Notes under the pieces: model-generated
Told to the model about the DNA's origin: nothing
Database searches by the model: none
What the model saw: only the letters and a program-made list of their open reading frames with translations
Position numbers and translations under genes: made by a program
Source of the DNA: Isoetes taiwanensis
Taxonomy: Eukaryota > Streptophyta > Lycopodiopsida > Isoetales > Isoetaceae
Direction of reading: 5' to 3'
NCBI GenBank assembly: GCA_021234155.1
Contig: JAJEKV010000022.1
Span: 3,786,830 to 3,850,829, forward strand
Length of the DNA stretch: 64,000 nt
Shown here: positions 1-10,495 of the stretch, piece by piece
Layout: the number at the start of each line of letters is the position of its first letter
How positions within the stretch are numbered: the first letter of the stretch is position 1

Positions 1-1
1 G

Positions 2-71
2 GGAAAAATGAACGAAATACTACTGAAGCAAACATCTAGTTTTATTTGAGTCAATGTAAAGTCTTTTTTAT
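2..71. repeat. 70-bp dispersed repeat, copy 1
   Basis: This stretch is identical to 28838-28907, and the two diverge abruptly after the run of T. It lies at the window edge, so its true left end is not visible. It looks like one end of a dispersed element. The rest of 1-780 shows no gene: short open frames occur on both strands without recognisable domains or paired splice sites. Confidence 0.85.
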
Positions 72-781
72 CGAAGGAAATATAGGCACCCGATTTGGGC
101 ATGGATTCGGAATTGTGAGCGAATACCTCCACGTGGTATTCGGCTTGCATGTTTCAGTTTTGTCTCAGTTTTTTTCTTTTAGCAGAATCCGGCAAGGGGA
201 TATTCGACCCGCTCATTTCACCTCTGAATTTCAAGAACAGAATACGCCTATGTGATTTGATTCAAACCGCAGGTCGAATACTCTGTTCTGATTGAAACTG
301 CAGGTCGATTCAAGGGGTATTCGACTCGTAAATAGCTTCAAATACAATCCATGTGGAGGAAGCTCTGTATTCTCAAATCTGAGGCTTAAAACTGTAAGCT
401 TGAACCAGCAGGTAAAATTAGTAAAGCCGACAGAAGGGGCGAGAGAGAGGACGAGATTAGGGTGCCCGCCGATACATCGCCATGAGAAAATGCAGGGCGG
501 TGGAATTTCTTGAACAATGGCAAGACCCATGGATCGAAAAAAGGCACCCTGAACTGGTCGAAAAGGCCTATTTGTATTGAGCATTTTTGGCGTGCCGAAA
601 ATGTGCGGTCGGGTCCTCGCATGTTACGGTGTCTCATTTTTAGTGTCCTTTTGTCCACCCAAATTAGCACTATATTATGGGAAGAGGGAAATTCAAAATT
701 AACGAGAATATTGGGGGGTGGTTGATTCCCCCTTTCTCGAGGGAGAGAGATCTCGTTTCTTTCTTTCCATCCATTTTTTGT

Positions 782-1568
782 TCAGGCTTCTTGTGATCCA
801 ATGACTAATGACGAAGACAGGAGGCGGAAATGGCGTTTGCAGAAGCAACGGCAAAGAGCAAGCAAGATGAGGCAACAATTGTCAAATGAAAATTTAGACT
901 GGAGTATTGAGCACCCAAAAAAGCAATTGCAACATGTAGCCTCCATAATCACGAAAACGTTTTTGGATTTGACATCATTATGCCAATGCTTGGACTGGAC
1001 TTCATTCTGCTCCTTGAAAGAGTAATTCTCTGCAAAGTCAACCACTGATACAATAGTATCATCAACAAACCTGTTCAGTAGTTGTCTAAACATGGCTTGC
1101 TGCCATTTATACCTGAAACTATGTGTCACAAACCCCTTTGCTTTAGATCTGAAGGTTTCCATCAAAACATTGGGTGAAGTCTGTAAATATTGATGCTCAA
1201 TTCTTTTTTTGGGTTTGCCATTTTTATCCTTACCAATTTCAATGTAGTCTATGTTCTCCCAAGTGATTTTTGAGAAACTGTCCTTTGTTTCTTCTTTTGG
1301 ATACCTTTCCATTTTGTCCACACCACATTTGCTGCAGGTTCCTGACAAGCATGCTTCATTGTGCCACACCTCACCTTTAGGCTTTGGGCAAACCATGCTT
1401 CTCCACATGTCACTGTTAGACTGTCAAACATGTCTTGCTGCATTGCACCCTACTTGGCTTGCCGTGTGGTCACATATCTTGCACTCACAGGTGCAATCTG
1501 CACCGTGCACCATGGACTTTTTTCTCATGTTCTTCACCCCTTCCCTCAGCATTGACATCCTCTCATGA
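782..1568 (-). pseudogene. DDE-type transposase fragment, N-terminal and first catalytic part
   Basis: On the minus strand the frame carries a cysteine-rich segment (GTCSKCGVDK near 1325), then a stretch containing ETFRSKAKGFVTHSFRYKWQ, then VVDFAENYSFKEQNEVQSKHWHND (first part DFAENYS near 1040, second part NEVQSKHWHND near 985). The DFAENY..NEVQS pattern is, from memory, typical of the first catalytic Asp region of a widespread but poorly named eukaryotic transposase-like family with an RNase-H fold. The upstream part (CTCECKICDH near 1480) is in another frame, so there is a frame break near 1430. The matching downstream half lies at 2290-2690 on the other strand, so this copy was inverted internally and is dead. 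Family identity is inferred from motifs only. Confidence 0.6.
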
Positions 1569-1569
1569 T

Positions 1570-2285
1570 AGACGCAACAACAGGTATTGAATTCAGATAG
1601 CTTTATAACAAAGTAAGGCTTTAATTTCTCGAAGGCTCTCTGCTTAATTTGAACATCTGGATTGTCTTGCTTGAAACTAGTGAAGAATTCTATTTGCAGA
1701 ATAAGAACAGAAAACTACTTAGTAAATGCTAATGCTAATACCACTAGAAAAAACAACTGCTAATGAATAGCAACTTAGAACTAATTACTGATTCCATTAG
1801 CATTACAACATACCCCTTAGCAAACCAAACCACTAACCAGTGCTAGAACATTGAGATGAAAGCATTGCTAATCTGTAGTGGTAGGTGGTGCTTCACTAAC
1901 TACAGATTAAGTTTAGTGCTAACATTGACAAAATTACTAACAGTGGAACAACATTAACGAAATTAGTAATATTAGCACTGTCATTTACAAAATCACTAAC
2001 AGTGGCACTAACATTAACACAATTACTAAACGTGGCACCAACATTATAAAGGTGAGAAACCTTAGCACTATATCAAAAAATGATCCATTATCAACCATCA
2101 ATAGGACGAAGACTTGCTACCACGAGAAGAACGTGCAGATTAATTCCATTAGCAGATCATATTAGAATCAATACTTCAAAACTTATAAAAAATAGTAGTA
2201 TTAGTAAACGTGAAAAAGACTTAGTAAAAAACTGATCTACAGATAGTATAAAGATAAAAATTCATTTTACTTTGATGCTAGATTC
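1570..2285. repeat. Non-coding stretch rich in TTAGC/GCTAA motifs
   Basis: No open frame of note. Short motifs such as TTAGCACT, AGTGCTAA and ACTAACAGTGGCACTAACATT recur many times on both strands. A similar motif-rich stretch lies at 19300-19830 upstream of another element gene. It separates the two inverted halves of the transposase and may be a former intron. Confidence 0.5.
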
Positions 2286-2289
2286 AAAT

Positions 2290-2690
2290 CTTTAACAGGT
2301 TTAGACATGATGTGGAACTTTTGGTGCTCTGGCCATGGGAAGGGAGAACATGATGGTGCAGGAGCAGTAATAAAGAGGGCTTTGAGAGCAGCACAGTTGA
2401 AGGGCAGCAAGATGAACAATGCACACGAGGTGGTGGAATGGCTAAAGCAGTACATGTCAACAGCAGCACCCACAACATATAAAAAGAAGATTCAAACTGT
2501 AAATAGAACTTTTTGGGAGGTTGAAATAGGACAAGTGGACAGAAAAAATCAGTGGGAAGCACGTCCTATTGAAGGATCTAGAAACCTTCATTGTTTCCAT
2601 GGGTGTTCAAATCACATGACACATTTACAGGTCAGAAACCTCTCTTGCTTTTGCACATATTGTTTAGATTTGAATTGGGAATCTTGCCCC
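2290..2690 (+). pseudogene. DDE-type transposase fragment, third catalytic region and Cys-rich part
   Basis: After a good 3' splice site (TCTTTAACAG, ending about 2299) the frame reads WNFWCSGHGKGEHDGAGAVI and continues with a lysine-rich helix and EVVEWLKQYMST. The GHGKGEHDGAGAVIKRALR block is the pattern I associate with the third acidic catalytic region of the same transposase family as 782-1568. Further on, SRNLHCFHG and LQVRNLSCFCTYC (about 2578-2665) form a cysteine-rich segment common near the C-terminus of such proteins. It is the complementary half of the minus-strand fragment at 782-1568, and the middle catalytic region is missing. The last part may run into intron sequence after about 2690. 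Confidence 0.6.
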
Positions 2691-2699
2691 AATGTATCA

Positions 2700-4880
2700 T
2701 ATACTAAGAAATTTGAACTAGTTGTGGTACAACCCATCTCTTATTATAATGTTTTGGTGTAAGTAGTGCATCACGCCCTAATTTGGACGGCTCAGATCTT
2801 TTGAACCAAAGGCCGAGATCTTTCACCTCTAGATTTTTTTTCTAGGGTTCTTTTTGTTTCCGCTGCAATTTTTTGTCTTCCTGTGTTTTCGGCTTCACCT
2901 CTTCTGTTGCATTACGTCCATCTGATCTATTACCAAGTGAATCGAGATGAAGCTAAAGAAGCAAAGCGCCAACATTATCTAGCAAACTGTTCATGTTCCA
3001 GAAATGGCTTCATTGTTGTTTATAACTTTCCACATCATAGCAACAACCTTACTTTACAGTGCTTTGACCAAACATATCCATATCTGAAGCATGCAAAAGC
3101 GTTTTTTATTTTTGAAAATAAAATGTGCAGGAGCAGATTAACTACTCATAACGATTTTTTTGAGTTGGAAGCATTAGAATGTATTAGGATTTATTGCTCC
3201 CAGCTCTAGAATAGCATATGCGACTGACAACCTGTGGATTGTTAGAATGTAGCCACCATGTGGAAAACTAACGGGGAAACCCGGTGAAGGGGCTCCAACA
3301 GTACCAAAAAGATCAATTTAATATGCCTCGAGAATTTCACGGTCACGGTTCCAATCAGCAGCGGGGGCTTTAACAAAATGAGCATAGAGCTTATTCTTGG
3401 CACATGTAACGAGAGATCAAACTATGTGCAACCGGATTTGTCTATCTCAAAATCATAATACAAACCGACCATTTTCATCACTTTTATCTTTAGAGTCAAT
3501 GCTATCTCGCCATTGATAACATATCCCGTAAGCTCACATCGATGAGCAAGATCATTCAAAACATTATCTTTTGGCCCTAATTTTTGATCCCCGCAAGGTA
3601 AGTGGCATAAACCTTCTCTGTTTTCTTCTTAGGGTTGTAAAATTATTTGTCGTGCCATTCGTTTCCTTTCTCGACTTTGGAGATCTGCCGTTCTTTCCAA
3701 CCCTGGGGAACATCATAAACGTATTCTGCAGCATCTTTTTGCTCGTATTTCCACCATAGCCGCCATAGCTTGAAGCTACCGGGTCGCCGCTCCTAATGCC
3801 TTAGGTTTATACATGTTGCAATCTGAGAATCCTTTCACCGTTTGGCACAATCAAATTCGTGCAAACACTATGAGGCATAAACCGCAAAGATCCGGGCCTT
3901 ATAAGCATCAGATCCCTGCTTTATAGTGCCCAGCATTGCAAGCTCCCATGTTTAAGAACTTATGCTTGCAAGACATGACTTTGGCTTTAAAATGCATTCT
4001 CAATGAATATCGCAGACTAATCATGAATATTAATGAAGGATACTAATCATGAATACTAATGAAGGGTTTTCTATAGCTTTATTACTTGTTTAGGTTGGGG
4101 CTTTAGAGGTCAAATGTACTGCATCACCTATTGAGATGTATATGGCCAGGGTTGCAGATTCAATCAGTCAATTTTATGAAAGCTCTCTTAGAGCGTTGTG
4201 TAAAAATATTGCGACAATTACATAGGCTTTTGCCATAAAGAACAGAAAGATTCTTTGCAAGAACAAAAGCTGTAAAAGCCCCTGGTATTTCATTACTTTC
4301 TGTGTCCATGGAAATGAGCTTAAATGAGCTTTTTATGTGTACAACTGTCAACATGATTCTAATGGAAAGCTCTTTTGTCTAACATAATAAAAAGTGGGTT
4401 GTGTCAAACAATAGTTCTAGGTCTAGCTCAAGGGTACTTTTCTATTATTTGGAGCGCTTACATATGGTTTACTATCTACATGCTATAACATGTTCATAAT
4501 TTAATATGTCTAAACATTGCATGTCAATGTTGATTAACAATGTTGTGAATGATATTCAATCAAATTAACTCTATCTCTGATCACACTTAAGACAACGACA
4601 TATTTTCATTGTTAGATTTTATGTTATTTTCAGCATTATGAAATGGCAAAGAAGAATGAAGCAATTATTGTTTCATCATTCTCAAATAATACAGAAGAAT
4701 GAAACAATCATGTGGAAACAAAACATGTCCATCGTCTTCACATATAGTTATCTGAAATTTGTTTGTATTATACATGACACAATGGTTAAACAAAAAACAT
4801 GATATTGCCCAACATATACCCCCCAACATTGGGCAGCATAACTTTTATATCGTTCTTAACATGTAAAATATCAAACACAC
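2700..4880. other. Gene-poor AT-rich stretch with one coding-like remnant
   Basis: No confident gene. The only coding-looking piece is listed separately at 3174-3420 on the minus strand. Otherwise AT-rich sequence with short open frames. It may be an intron, or insertions, between the transposase part at 2290-2690 and the C-terminal exon at 4890. Confidence 0.5.
3174..3420 (-). pseudogene. Unrecognised coding remnant
   Basis: The minus strand from about 3420 down to a stop at 3174-3176 reads CAKNKLYAHFVKAPAADWNR, an in-frame TAA at about 3322, then SPGFPVSFPHGGYILTIHRL and LELGAINPNTF. The even amino-acid composition over some 80 codons looks like real protein, but I cannot place the family. 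No start codon or splice partner is evident. It may belong to a transposon inserted between the parts of the 0.8-5.4 kb element. Confidence 0.3.
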
Positions 4881-4889
4881 GCATCCAAC

Positions 4890-5399
4890 ATGTCTACAAG
4901 TTTCATTGACAGGTTTCAAACGTTTGCCCAGCAACGCTGGGCACTATTACTAGTTAAAGCTATTATTGAAGAAGAAGTACATGATGAAGGAGAAGAAGCA
5001 TATATTGGCAGCGCTGACTTATGTAGCATGCAAGTATCTATAGGTGATGTCTTTGCAGTGGTGGCTCCAAATAACAATCACGAGAATGTGAAATTCTACT
5101 TTATCCTATGTACCAAAGCTAAGTACTTGGTGTTAGAAGACTTTGCAGATATGCAAGGGCAGAAGTTTGTGAAAGGGGATGAGGTCATAGAAGGGACATA
5201 CTATGAGAAGTTGGTGAATTGTAAATCCAGCTACAAGTTTTGTAGAGGAAATAAAGCAATTGTTTATGCCACTCAAGTTGCAAAGAACAAAGTCAGGTTG
5301 GTTTAAGCAAAGCACGTTGTTAAGCGGGGAGTGGTTTACACTCTAAGTGCCAAAGAAGAACAAGATATTCTAGAGAGGCTTCCCACGTTGTTGGATTAG
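4890..5399 (+). pseudogene. Probable C-terminal SH3/BAH-like exon of the 0.8-5.4 kb transposon
   Basis: The frame from 4890 encodes 138 residues, including GDVFAVVAPNNNHENVKFYF, LEDFADMQGQKFVKGDEVIE and GTYYEKL. It then meets a TAA at 5304-5306, after which the same frame continues as AKHVVKRGVVYTLSAKEEQD to a second stop at 5397-5399. A GD..AV....F.VL....F....G..F..GD..V.G.YY pattern followed by LS..EE is what I would expect from a small beta-barrel (BAH/SH3-like) reader domain ending a transposase. The position downstream of the transposase half at 2290 supports this. The internal TAA is a nonsense change or sequence error. Function is inferred; there is no catalytic motif. Confidence 0.4.
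4924..4942. repeat. Palindrome GCCCAGC-aac-GCTGGGC, also at 28933-28949
   Basis: A 7-bp stem with a 3-bp spacer. The surrounding roughly 30 bp (ending ACTAGTAAT or its complement) recur in inverted orientation at about 28917-28950, so this is a dispersed repeat piece and not chance. It overlaps the start of the 4890 frame. Confidence 0.6.
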
Positions 5400-5539
5400 T
5401 GGAAAGAGCAATTGTGTAAAGGGTACTGTATAGGTACTTTTATGAATATAAAGATGTTTCTGTATTTTGCATTCTCATTTTTGATGCTTCAGTTACAGAA
5501 TTTTGTACTCGAATGTTGAATGAATTCCAAGGTAAAACA

Positions 5540-6045
5540 GAATTAGAAAAAGACACAAGGCACAAATTTACACAAGGCATAAATTTACACAAGGCACAAG
5601 GTATAACAAAACCACAAATTTACAGAAAGGCACAAGGCCATCATCCACATTAAAGAAGGCACTAAGGTCTGGATTACAGAAGGCACAAGGCCTAGATTAC
5701 AGTCGGCACAAGGCCATTACGATTAAAGGCACTAAGGCCTGGATTAAACAAAAGGCACAAGGCTTGGATTAAACTGAAGGCATAATAAAAAGGTATTACA
5801 AAACCAATTGATTAAAATAGAAAACAATACCAGAATACTTCAGAAAGGCACAAGGCCATCATATATTACAAAAGGCACTAAGGCCTGTGTTACAGGGGTC
5901 GGCACAGCCATTACATTTCAAAGGCATTAAGGCCTGTTTCACAGAAGGGTGAGATCAAAAAAAGGCACTAAGGCCATTACAAAGAAAGGCACTAAGGCCT
6001 ATAGCATCTGTTTTTTAAAAAAATTACAAAGGCACAAAAGGCCTA
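5540..6045. repeat. Degenerate short repeat, AGGCACAAGGC / GGCACTAAGGCCT
   Basis: About twenty copies of a 13-20 bp unit built on GGCACAAGGC or GGCACTAAGGCCT, irregularly spaced by A-rich sequence. Spacing is too variable for a simple tandem satellite. It resembles the motif-dense non-coding parts of the element genes elsewhere in the window. No gene seen here. Confidence 0.75.
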
Positions 6046-6126
6046 TTTCTGAACTTGATCAAAAGAAAAAAACAAAAAGTGGCTTCCTGAGCTACCGGGA
6101 CTCCAAGCTTCATCTGTAAGAAAAGT

Positions 6127-6484
6127 TCAGAAAGTTAGAAAGCCTGTAATAAAAGAAAGCAAAAATTGAAATTCCAAAAATATTTCTTCTTCTTCTTCGT
6201 CCGTGTCTTCTTCTTCGCTGGTCTCATGTTCGCTCCAGTTGTTATCTTCTGAATCAATCTGCTCCTCGGAAGAATTTATGTCAGAGGAATCAAAATCGAA
6301 ATTGGAGGAATCCACCTCTTCTGAAAGCTCAGAAAGAGAGTCTTCAGAGCTTTCAGAAGAGGAGCTGTTGTACTCATCATGCTGCTTGGGGCTCTCAAAA
6401 GAATTGGCGACAGAATTGGTTTCAACATCGGGCTCCTGCAAAGGAGTTGTCCAAGATCCTATGCCATAACTGGCGATGACCTGT
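6127..6484 (-). CDS. Acidic, serine-rich low-complexity exon, unrecognised
   Basis: After a plausible acceptor (GGCACAG, just above 6484) the minus strand reads VIASYGIGSWTTPLQEPDVE, then a long run rich in Ser, Glu and Asp ending near SEEEDTDEEEEEIFLEF, with a stop at 6127-6129. Such acidic tails are common at the ends of transposon-encoded and chromatin proteins. A similar acidic exon ends the minus-strand transposase gene at 57.5 kb. The opposite strand also gives an open serine-rich frame, an expected by-product of GAA/TCT repeats. No catalytic motif, so no function is assigned. Confidence 0.35.
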
Positions 6485-6604
6485 GCCAAAGGTAAGGAAA
6501 GCAAAGCCCGGCGTTTGAGGGCCAGGGGAAGGGGAAGCAGAGCGGGAAGGAGAGCGGCAGCGCTTCGGCATTCTGTTTGGGAGAATTGGACGATGCTTCT
6601 CCCT

Positions 6605-6800
6605 CACGACTAGCCTATAAAGGCTGGCGTGAAATTATTTTGTACCATTAGTATCTTAATCGTAATGATTTAGTAGAATATGAATAATTACCTCAAAATG
6701 ACCATAATTGTATTTTCTAAAACATTAAAAAAAAAAATATCTATCCTGAAATGGCCATTATTTTTTGGACACCAATCATCTTATGTTGGCTTGGCTTGTT
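6605..6800. other. AT-rich spacer
   Basis: AT-rich sequence with poly-A runs. No gene or repeat structure seen. Confidence 0.4.
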
Positions 6801-6809
6801 TAGTAATTG

Positions 6810-7600
6810 TAATTATAATTAATTAGTGTAAATTGTTTGTTGACTTCAAAATTGTTGACTTACACTTCACTAAACATGTTGGTCAATGAAAGCCAAACAT
6901 ATAACAAAGGGGGTGATTCGCACTTGTTGACTTGAAAATTGTTGTCTTACACAATATGCCTTAATGTAATGCATAGCATAGATCAAAATTGTTGACTTAC
7001 GCTTTACCAAATGCTTGGGGGTGATTCACAGTTGTTGACTTGAAAATTGTTGACTCACGCTTTACCAAAGTGTGTTGGTCAATAAAAGTCAAACATTTGC
7101 TTGGGGGTGATTCACATTTCTTGACTTGAAAGTTGTTGACTTACACAATTTATGCCTTAACATAATGCATAGAATAGCATAGGTCAAAATTGTTGACTTA
7201 TGCTTTTTAAAAGCTTGGGGTGATTCACACTTGTTGACTTGAAAATTGTTGACTCACGCTTTACGAAACATGTTGGTGAATGAAAGTAAAACTTTAGCTT
7301 AGGGGTGATTCATACTTGTTGACTTGAAAATTGTTGACTTACGCTTTACCAAAGATGTTGGTCAATAAAAGTCAAACATTTGCTTGGGGGTGATTCACAC
7401 TTCTTGACTTGAAAGTTGTTGACTTACACAATTTATGCCTTAACATAATGCATAGAATATCATAGGTCAAAATTGTTGACTTATGCTTTACCAAATGCTT
7501 GGGGGTGATTCACACTTGTTGACTTGAAAATTGTTGACTCACGCTTTACCAAACACAATATGCATAGGTACACAATATGCCTTAACATAATCCATTCATT
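6810..7600. repeat. Minisatellite with dense TTGACT motifs
   Basis: Units begin near 7013, 7099, 7213, 7297, 7380 and 7497 with GCTTGGGGGTGATTCACA or a close variant, followed by TTGTTGACTTGAAAATTGTTG and ACTCACGCTTTACCAAA. Basic units are about 85-115 bp, and a higher-order unit of about 285 bp carries the extra ATGCCTTAACATAATGCATA piece. TTGACT is the core of the WRKY W-box (TTGACC/T), and the array holds well over a dozen copies, mostly as the pair TTGACTTGAAAATTGTTGAC. Coding potential is nil. Confidence 0.85.
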
Positions 7601-10160
7601 TGGCATTTGTTGATTTGGCAATTGTTGATTTAGTAACATGTGGAACATTGAATGCATGTGGGATATTTGAGACCATTACTAAAAAAAAGGGTGGACGAGG
7701 ATTACATCTTGAAAGGTCATGACACTCTGGCCTGTAACTGAAGATTACAAGCTAGAGAGCCATAACTTTTCATCATCTAATCTCTATCCACACTCTTCAA
7801 TGAAGCAGCAAAAAACTATTTATATATGCGCACGAATTTTGTGATATGTGCATGTGGGATATTGCTAACTTTGTGTTAGGTTTGTGCTAATTTTGGGGTT
7901 GCTATTTTGGCGATATTTTGTGGCCAAAGCATGCGGGATATTTGAGCCCACTATAACGGGAACTGCATACCAGAGAATTAAGCATGAATTAATTAATTAG
8001 AGAAATTTAGAATTCTCGTTTAGCATGAAATAGGTTCGTGGTTAGCCATATAGTGCAGAAACTACTAGCAACTGAGTAAAAGTTGGCATTTTTTTGTACC
8101 AATTCTGCCAATGAATCGGTGTTGTTCAGAAATATAGTTTTTACAGCTCATGCAAAGGTCCATCGTGAGTAGAATGTAGTTGGAGGGAATGCTCTATCTT
8201 ATCGCAAGAATCGCGAACGCGATCTTTCGCAGCAGAAAAGAGACAAAATAATGAGCTTTTTATTAAAACCATATGAGAGCATTACGTACAAAATAGGTAC
8301 AGTGGAGCAAGCATAGCACAAACATTTTAGTATTTAAAGCTATGTATTTGCCACAGAGGATCGCGGCCGCGATTATTTTTAACATTAAACATGCACGAAG
8401 TAGTAGTAAGGACAAAAAGATATGGTAATACATATTCTCAAAACAAAAATTTCCATTGAAGGAAGTAATGTGTAAGAATCATTCTTGAGGAATGCAACTA
8501 CAATTTTTGTGATTGTGTTTCGATACACTATCAGGTATCACACCCATTTCATTGGCCATGCGTGATGACGGCGCTCTACCCAATTCTATAGTTTGTGTTG
8601 CGCCCATCTCGAATAACCCGCGGACCTCACGGAATCTCAACACCCATGGCCTTTGCGATCGCTCCACATGTGAATCAGCTCGTGATTTTCACTCCCCCCG
8701 CATTTGTTCGCCTATAAGTTCCTTCTCCGATTGTGTAGCAATCTCGTGTGGATGAAAGAGCTTTCGCTTCTTGCAAGGTGTACCCGATGCTCTTGTGTCC
8801 CAAATGCCTCATCTTGGTCTCTGTTTCCATGTGTTGTTCGTCTGTTTCCATGTGTTGTTTGTGACGTCCCCTACTGTATACGGTTGCACTCACCCGATAC
8901 AACCCGGAGTTCATCCCCCATACCAGCCCGTGCCAATACAGGCCCTCCACATGACACCGCAACCGTAACGGGTTCCAAAGTGGGAAGAGTGGAAGGGTCA
9001 TTGCACCAAATCTCCCTCGGGGCCTACCTAGCTGCTGAAGCGTAAACATACATGTCGTCGTAAGAGCACATACATCAACATCATATGACCATCGCGAAGG
9101 ATGGTCCTCCACATATCTGCATAGACGAAGATCAAACACATCACATAGGGAATCCTACCCAAGGCTCGCATTAATGTGGATGGGTGACAAGCTTGGTCTC
9201 CGTGAGTTCATTGCGCATGTAATTCATGGCAATGGATTTGGCTGGCATAAGAACATGGCCTAGGGTTGTCCACTCCATCCGCCCCTCCTGTGCACACTTT
9301 GCGCAGTAGGTGAAAAGTGTTGGGACTCGATCAGAGTTCACGGGATGCATAGCCGAGGGGCTATATCCTCGGGTTACATCTCCCCGTTCCGATGGGGCGT
9401 GTAGGGATCTCTCCTCCGAGAGATCTACAATCTTTGACTCAAGGTGACTAGAGGGCCACCGCCCATATTCGACTTGAACTCAATGGAAGGTCATATTCAC
9501 CACCTCACGAAAGTGTCGAGCCCATGCCTTGCCCACACGCAGTGGCAAGCCATTAGACCTAGTCACAAAGTGACCCCGGCAAATTTAACACACCATAGGG
9601 TCGCCAAGAGTCTAACATGAACCTCCTTATAAGCGGCCGGCCCCTTCACCCACAAACGTGTGTGGCTCTTGTGCATGTGCCGCATCTACAAGGTGTGCTA
9701 GAGAGGCTACTCTAGGAGCATCAACTACAAAGCTTTAGGTCTCTACCCCCTTCCCAATACAAGGAGTTCACAGAGATACATCATCCATATACATCATGTA
9801 AGAACTAAAGAACAAGATCTAATCTATATCATAGAGTTAGGTTCTTTAGTTAGAATCTGCTATCTAGAGTTCTAGAGGGCTGCTATGGGCAATCTAATAG
9901 GCTAAACCTACTGATTCAATGCCTAAAATAGGGTTTAGACTATCTAATTGGCCAAATACCTGATCCTTGAGGGGCTCCTCCTGACCTGAGCTCGACCATC
10001 CTGCTGAAACGCTCGAATCTAGAGAAACTAAGGTTGCAATTCTCCCAGTCAGAGTCTGGGATGCGGTTTTGGCTGTTGAGGCAGCCAAAACAGAGTTCTG
10101 AAGCCCTAAAATCGAAAATTAGGTTAGTTAGGGTTTCCAACCCTATATAGACAAGGGGGT
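7600..10160. other. No convincing gene; scattered GC palindromes
   Basis: AT-rich to 8.4 kb, then GC-balanced with several overlapping open frames on both strands (8.48-9.14 kb) that lack recognisable domains. 9300-9880 has the even composition of old LTR or gag-like DNA, but I could find no terminal TG..CA pair or primer-binding site, so it is left unclassified. Palindromes of the family described at 13.1 kb occur at 8210-8223 (ATCGCGAACGCGAT) and 8360-8373 (ATCGCGGCCGCGAT). Confidence 0.4.
8360..8373. repeat. Perfect 14-bp palindrome ATCGCGGCCGCGAT
   Basis: Outlying copy of the palindrome family clustered at 13115-13373 and 14626-14900, with a variant at 8210-8223. It may mark the far (3') side of the element that carries the minus-strand gene at 10.5-13.4 kb. 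Confidence 0.75.
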
Positions 10161-10224
10161 GGCTAGGGTTTCCAATTATCCCCTTTTGGCATGTGGGATA
10201 ATTGGTAATGGGCCCACTTGCCTT

Positions 10225-10440
10225 TAAGGGCTAGGTGGCCAAATGTGCCCACATGGAAATGTGTGCACCCAAATGTGCTCACATGGAAATGTGTGCACAT
10301 TAATGAATGTGTACATTGGAAAATGTGCACATTAATTGCACCTATGGGTATGGCCCACTTGGCATCAAGTGGCCACATGGAAATGTGTGCCCACATTAAT
10401 GTGTACATTGGAAAATGTGCACATTAATACTAATGCACAT
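10225..10440. repeat. Minisatellite of CACATGGAAATGTGTGCACATT units
   Basis: Short units combining CCACATGGAAATGTGTGC and ACATTGGAAAATGTGCACAT recur about six times. Many are themselves partly palindromic (ATGTGCACAT). It lies just beyond the 3' end of the minus-strand methyltransferase-like gene. Confidence 0.75.
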
Positions 10441-10495
10441 TCTTAGCAAGTTGCCCCCTAGGGGCTACCCACTTGGCTATACGTTGGCGTACACG

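Noticed and set aside
6203-6469. Plus-strand serine-rich frame
   Set aside because: Mirror of the acidic minus-strand exon; TCT/GAA repeats open both strands.
8479-9139. Overlapping open frames on both strands, up to 154 codons
   Set aside because: No domain, unusual composition (many Cys, His, Arg), no splice sites or start context that fit; probably chance frames in GC-balanced DNA.
9318-9880. Possible LTR (starts TGTTGGGACTCGATCAGAG)
   Set aside because: No second copy in the window, no matching CA end, primer-binding site or polypurine tract.
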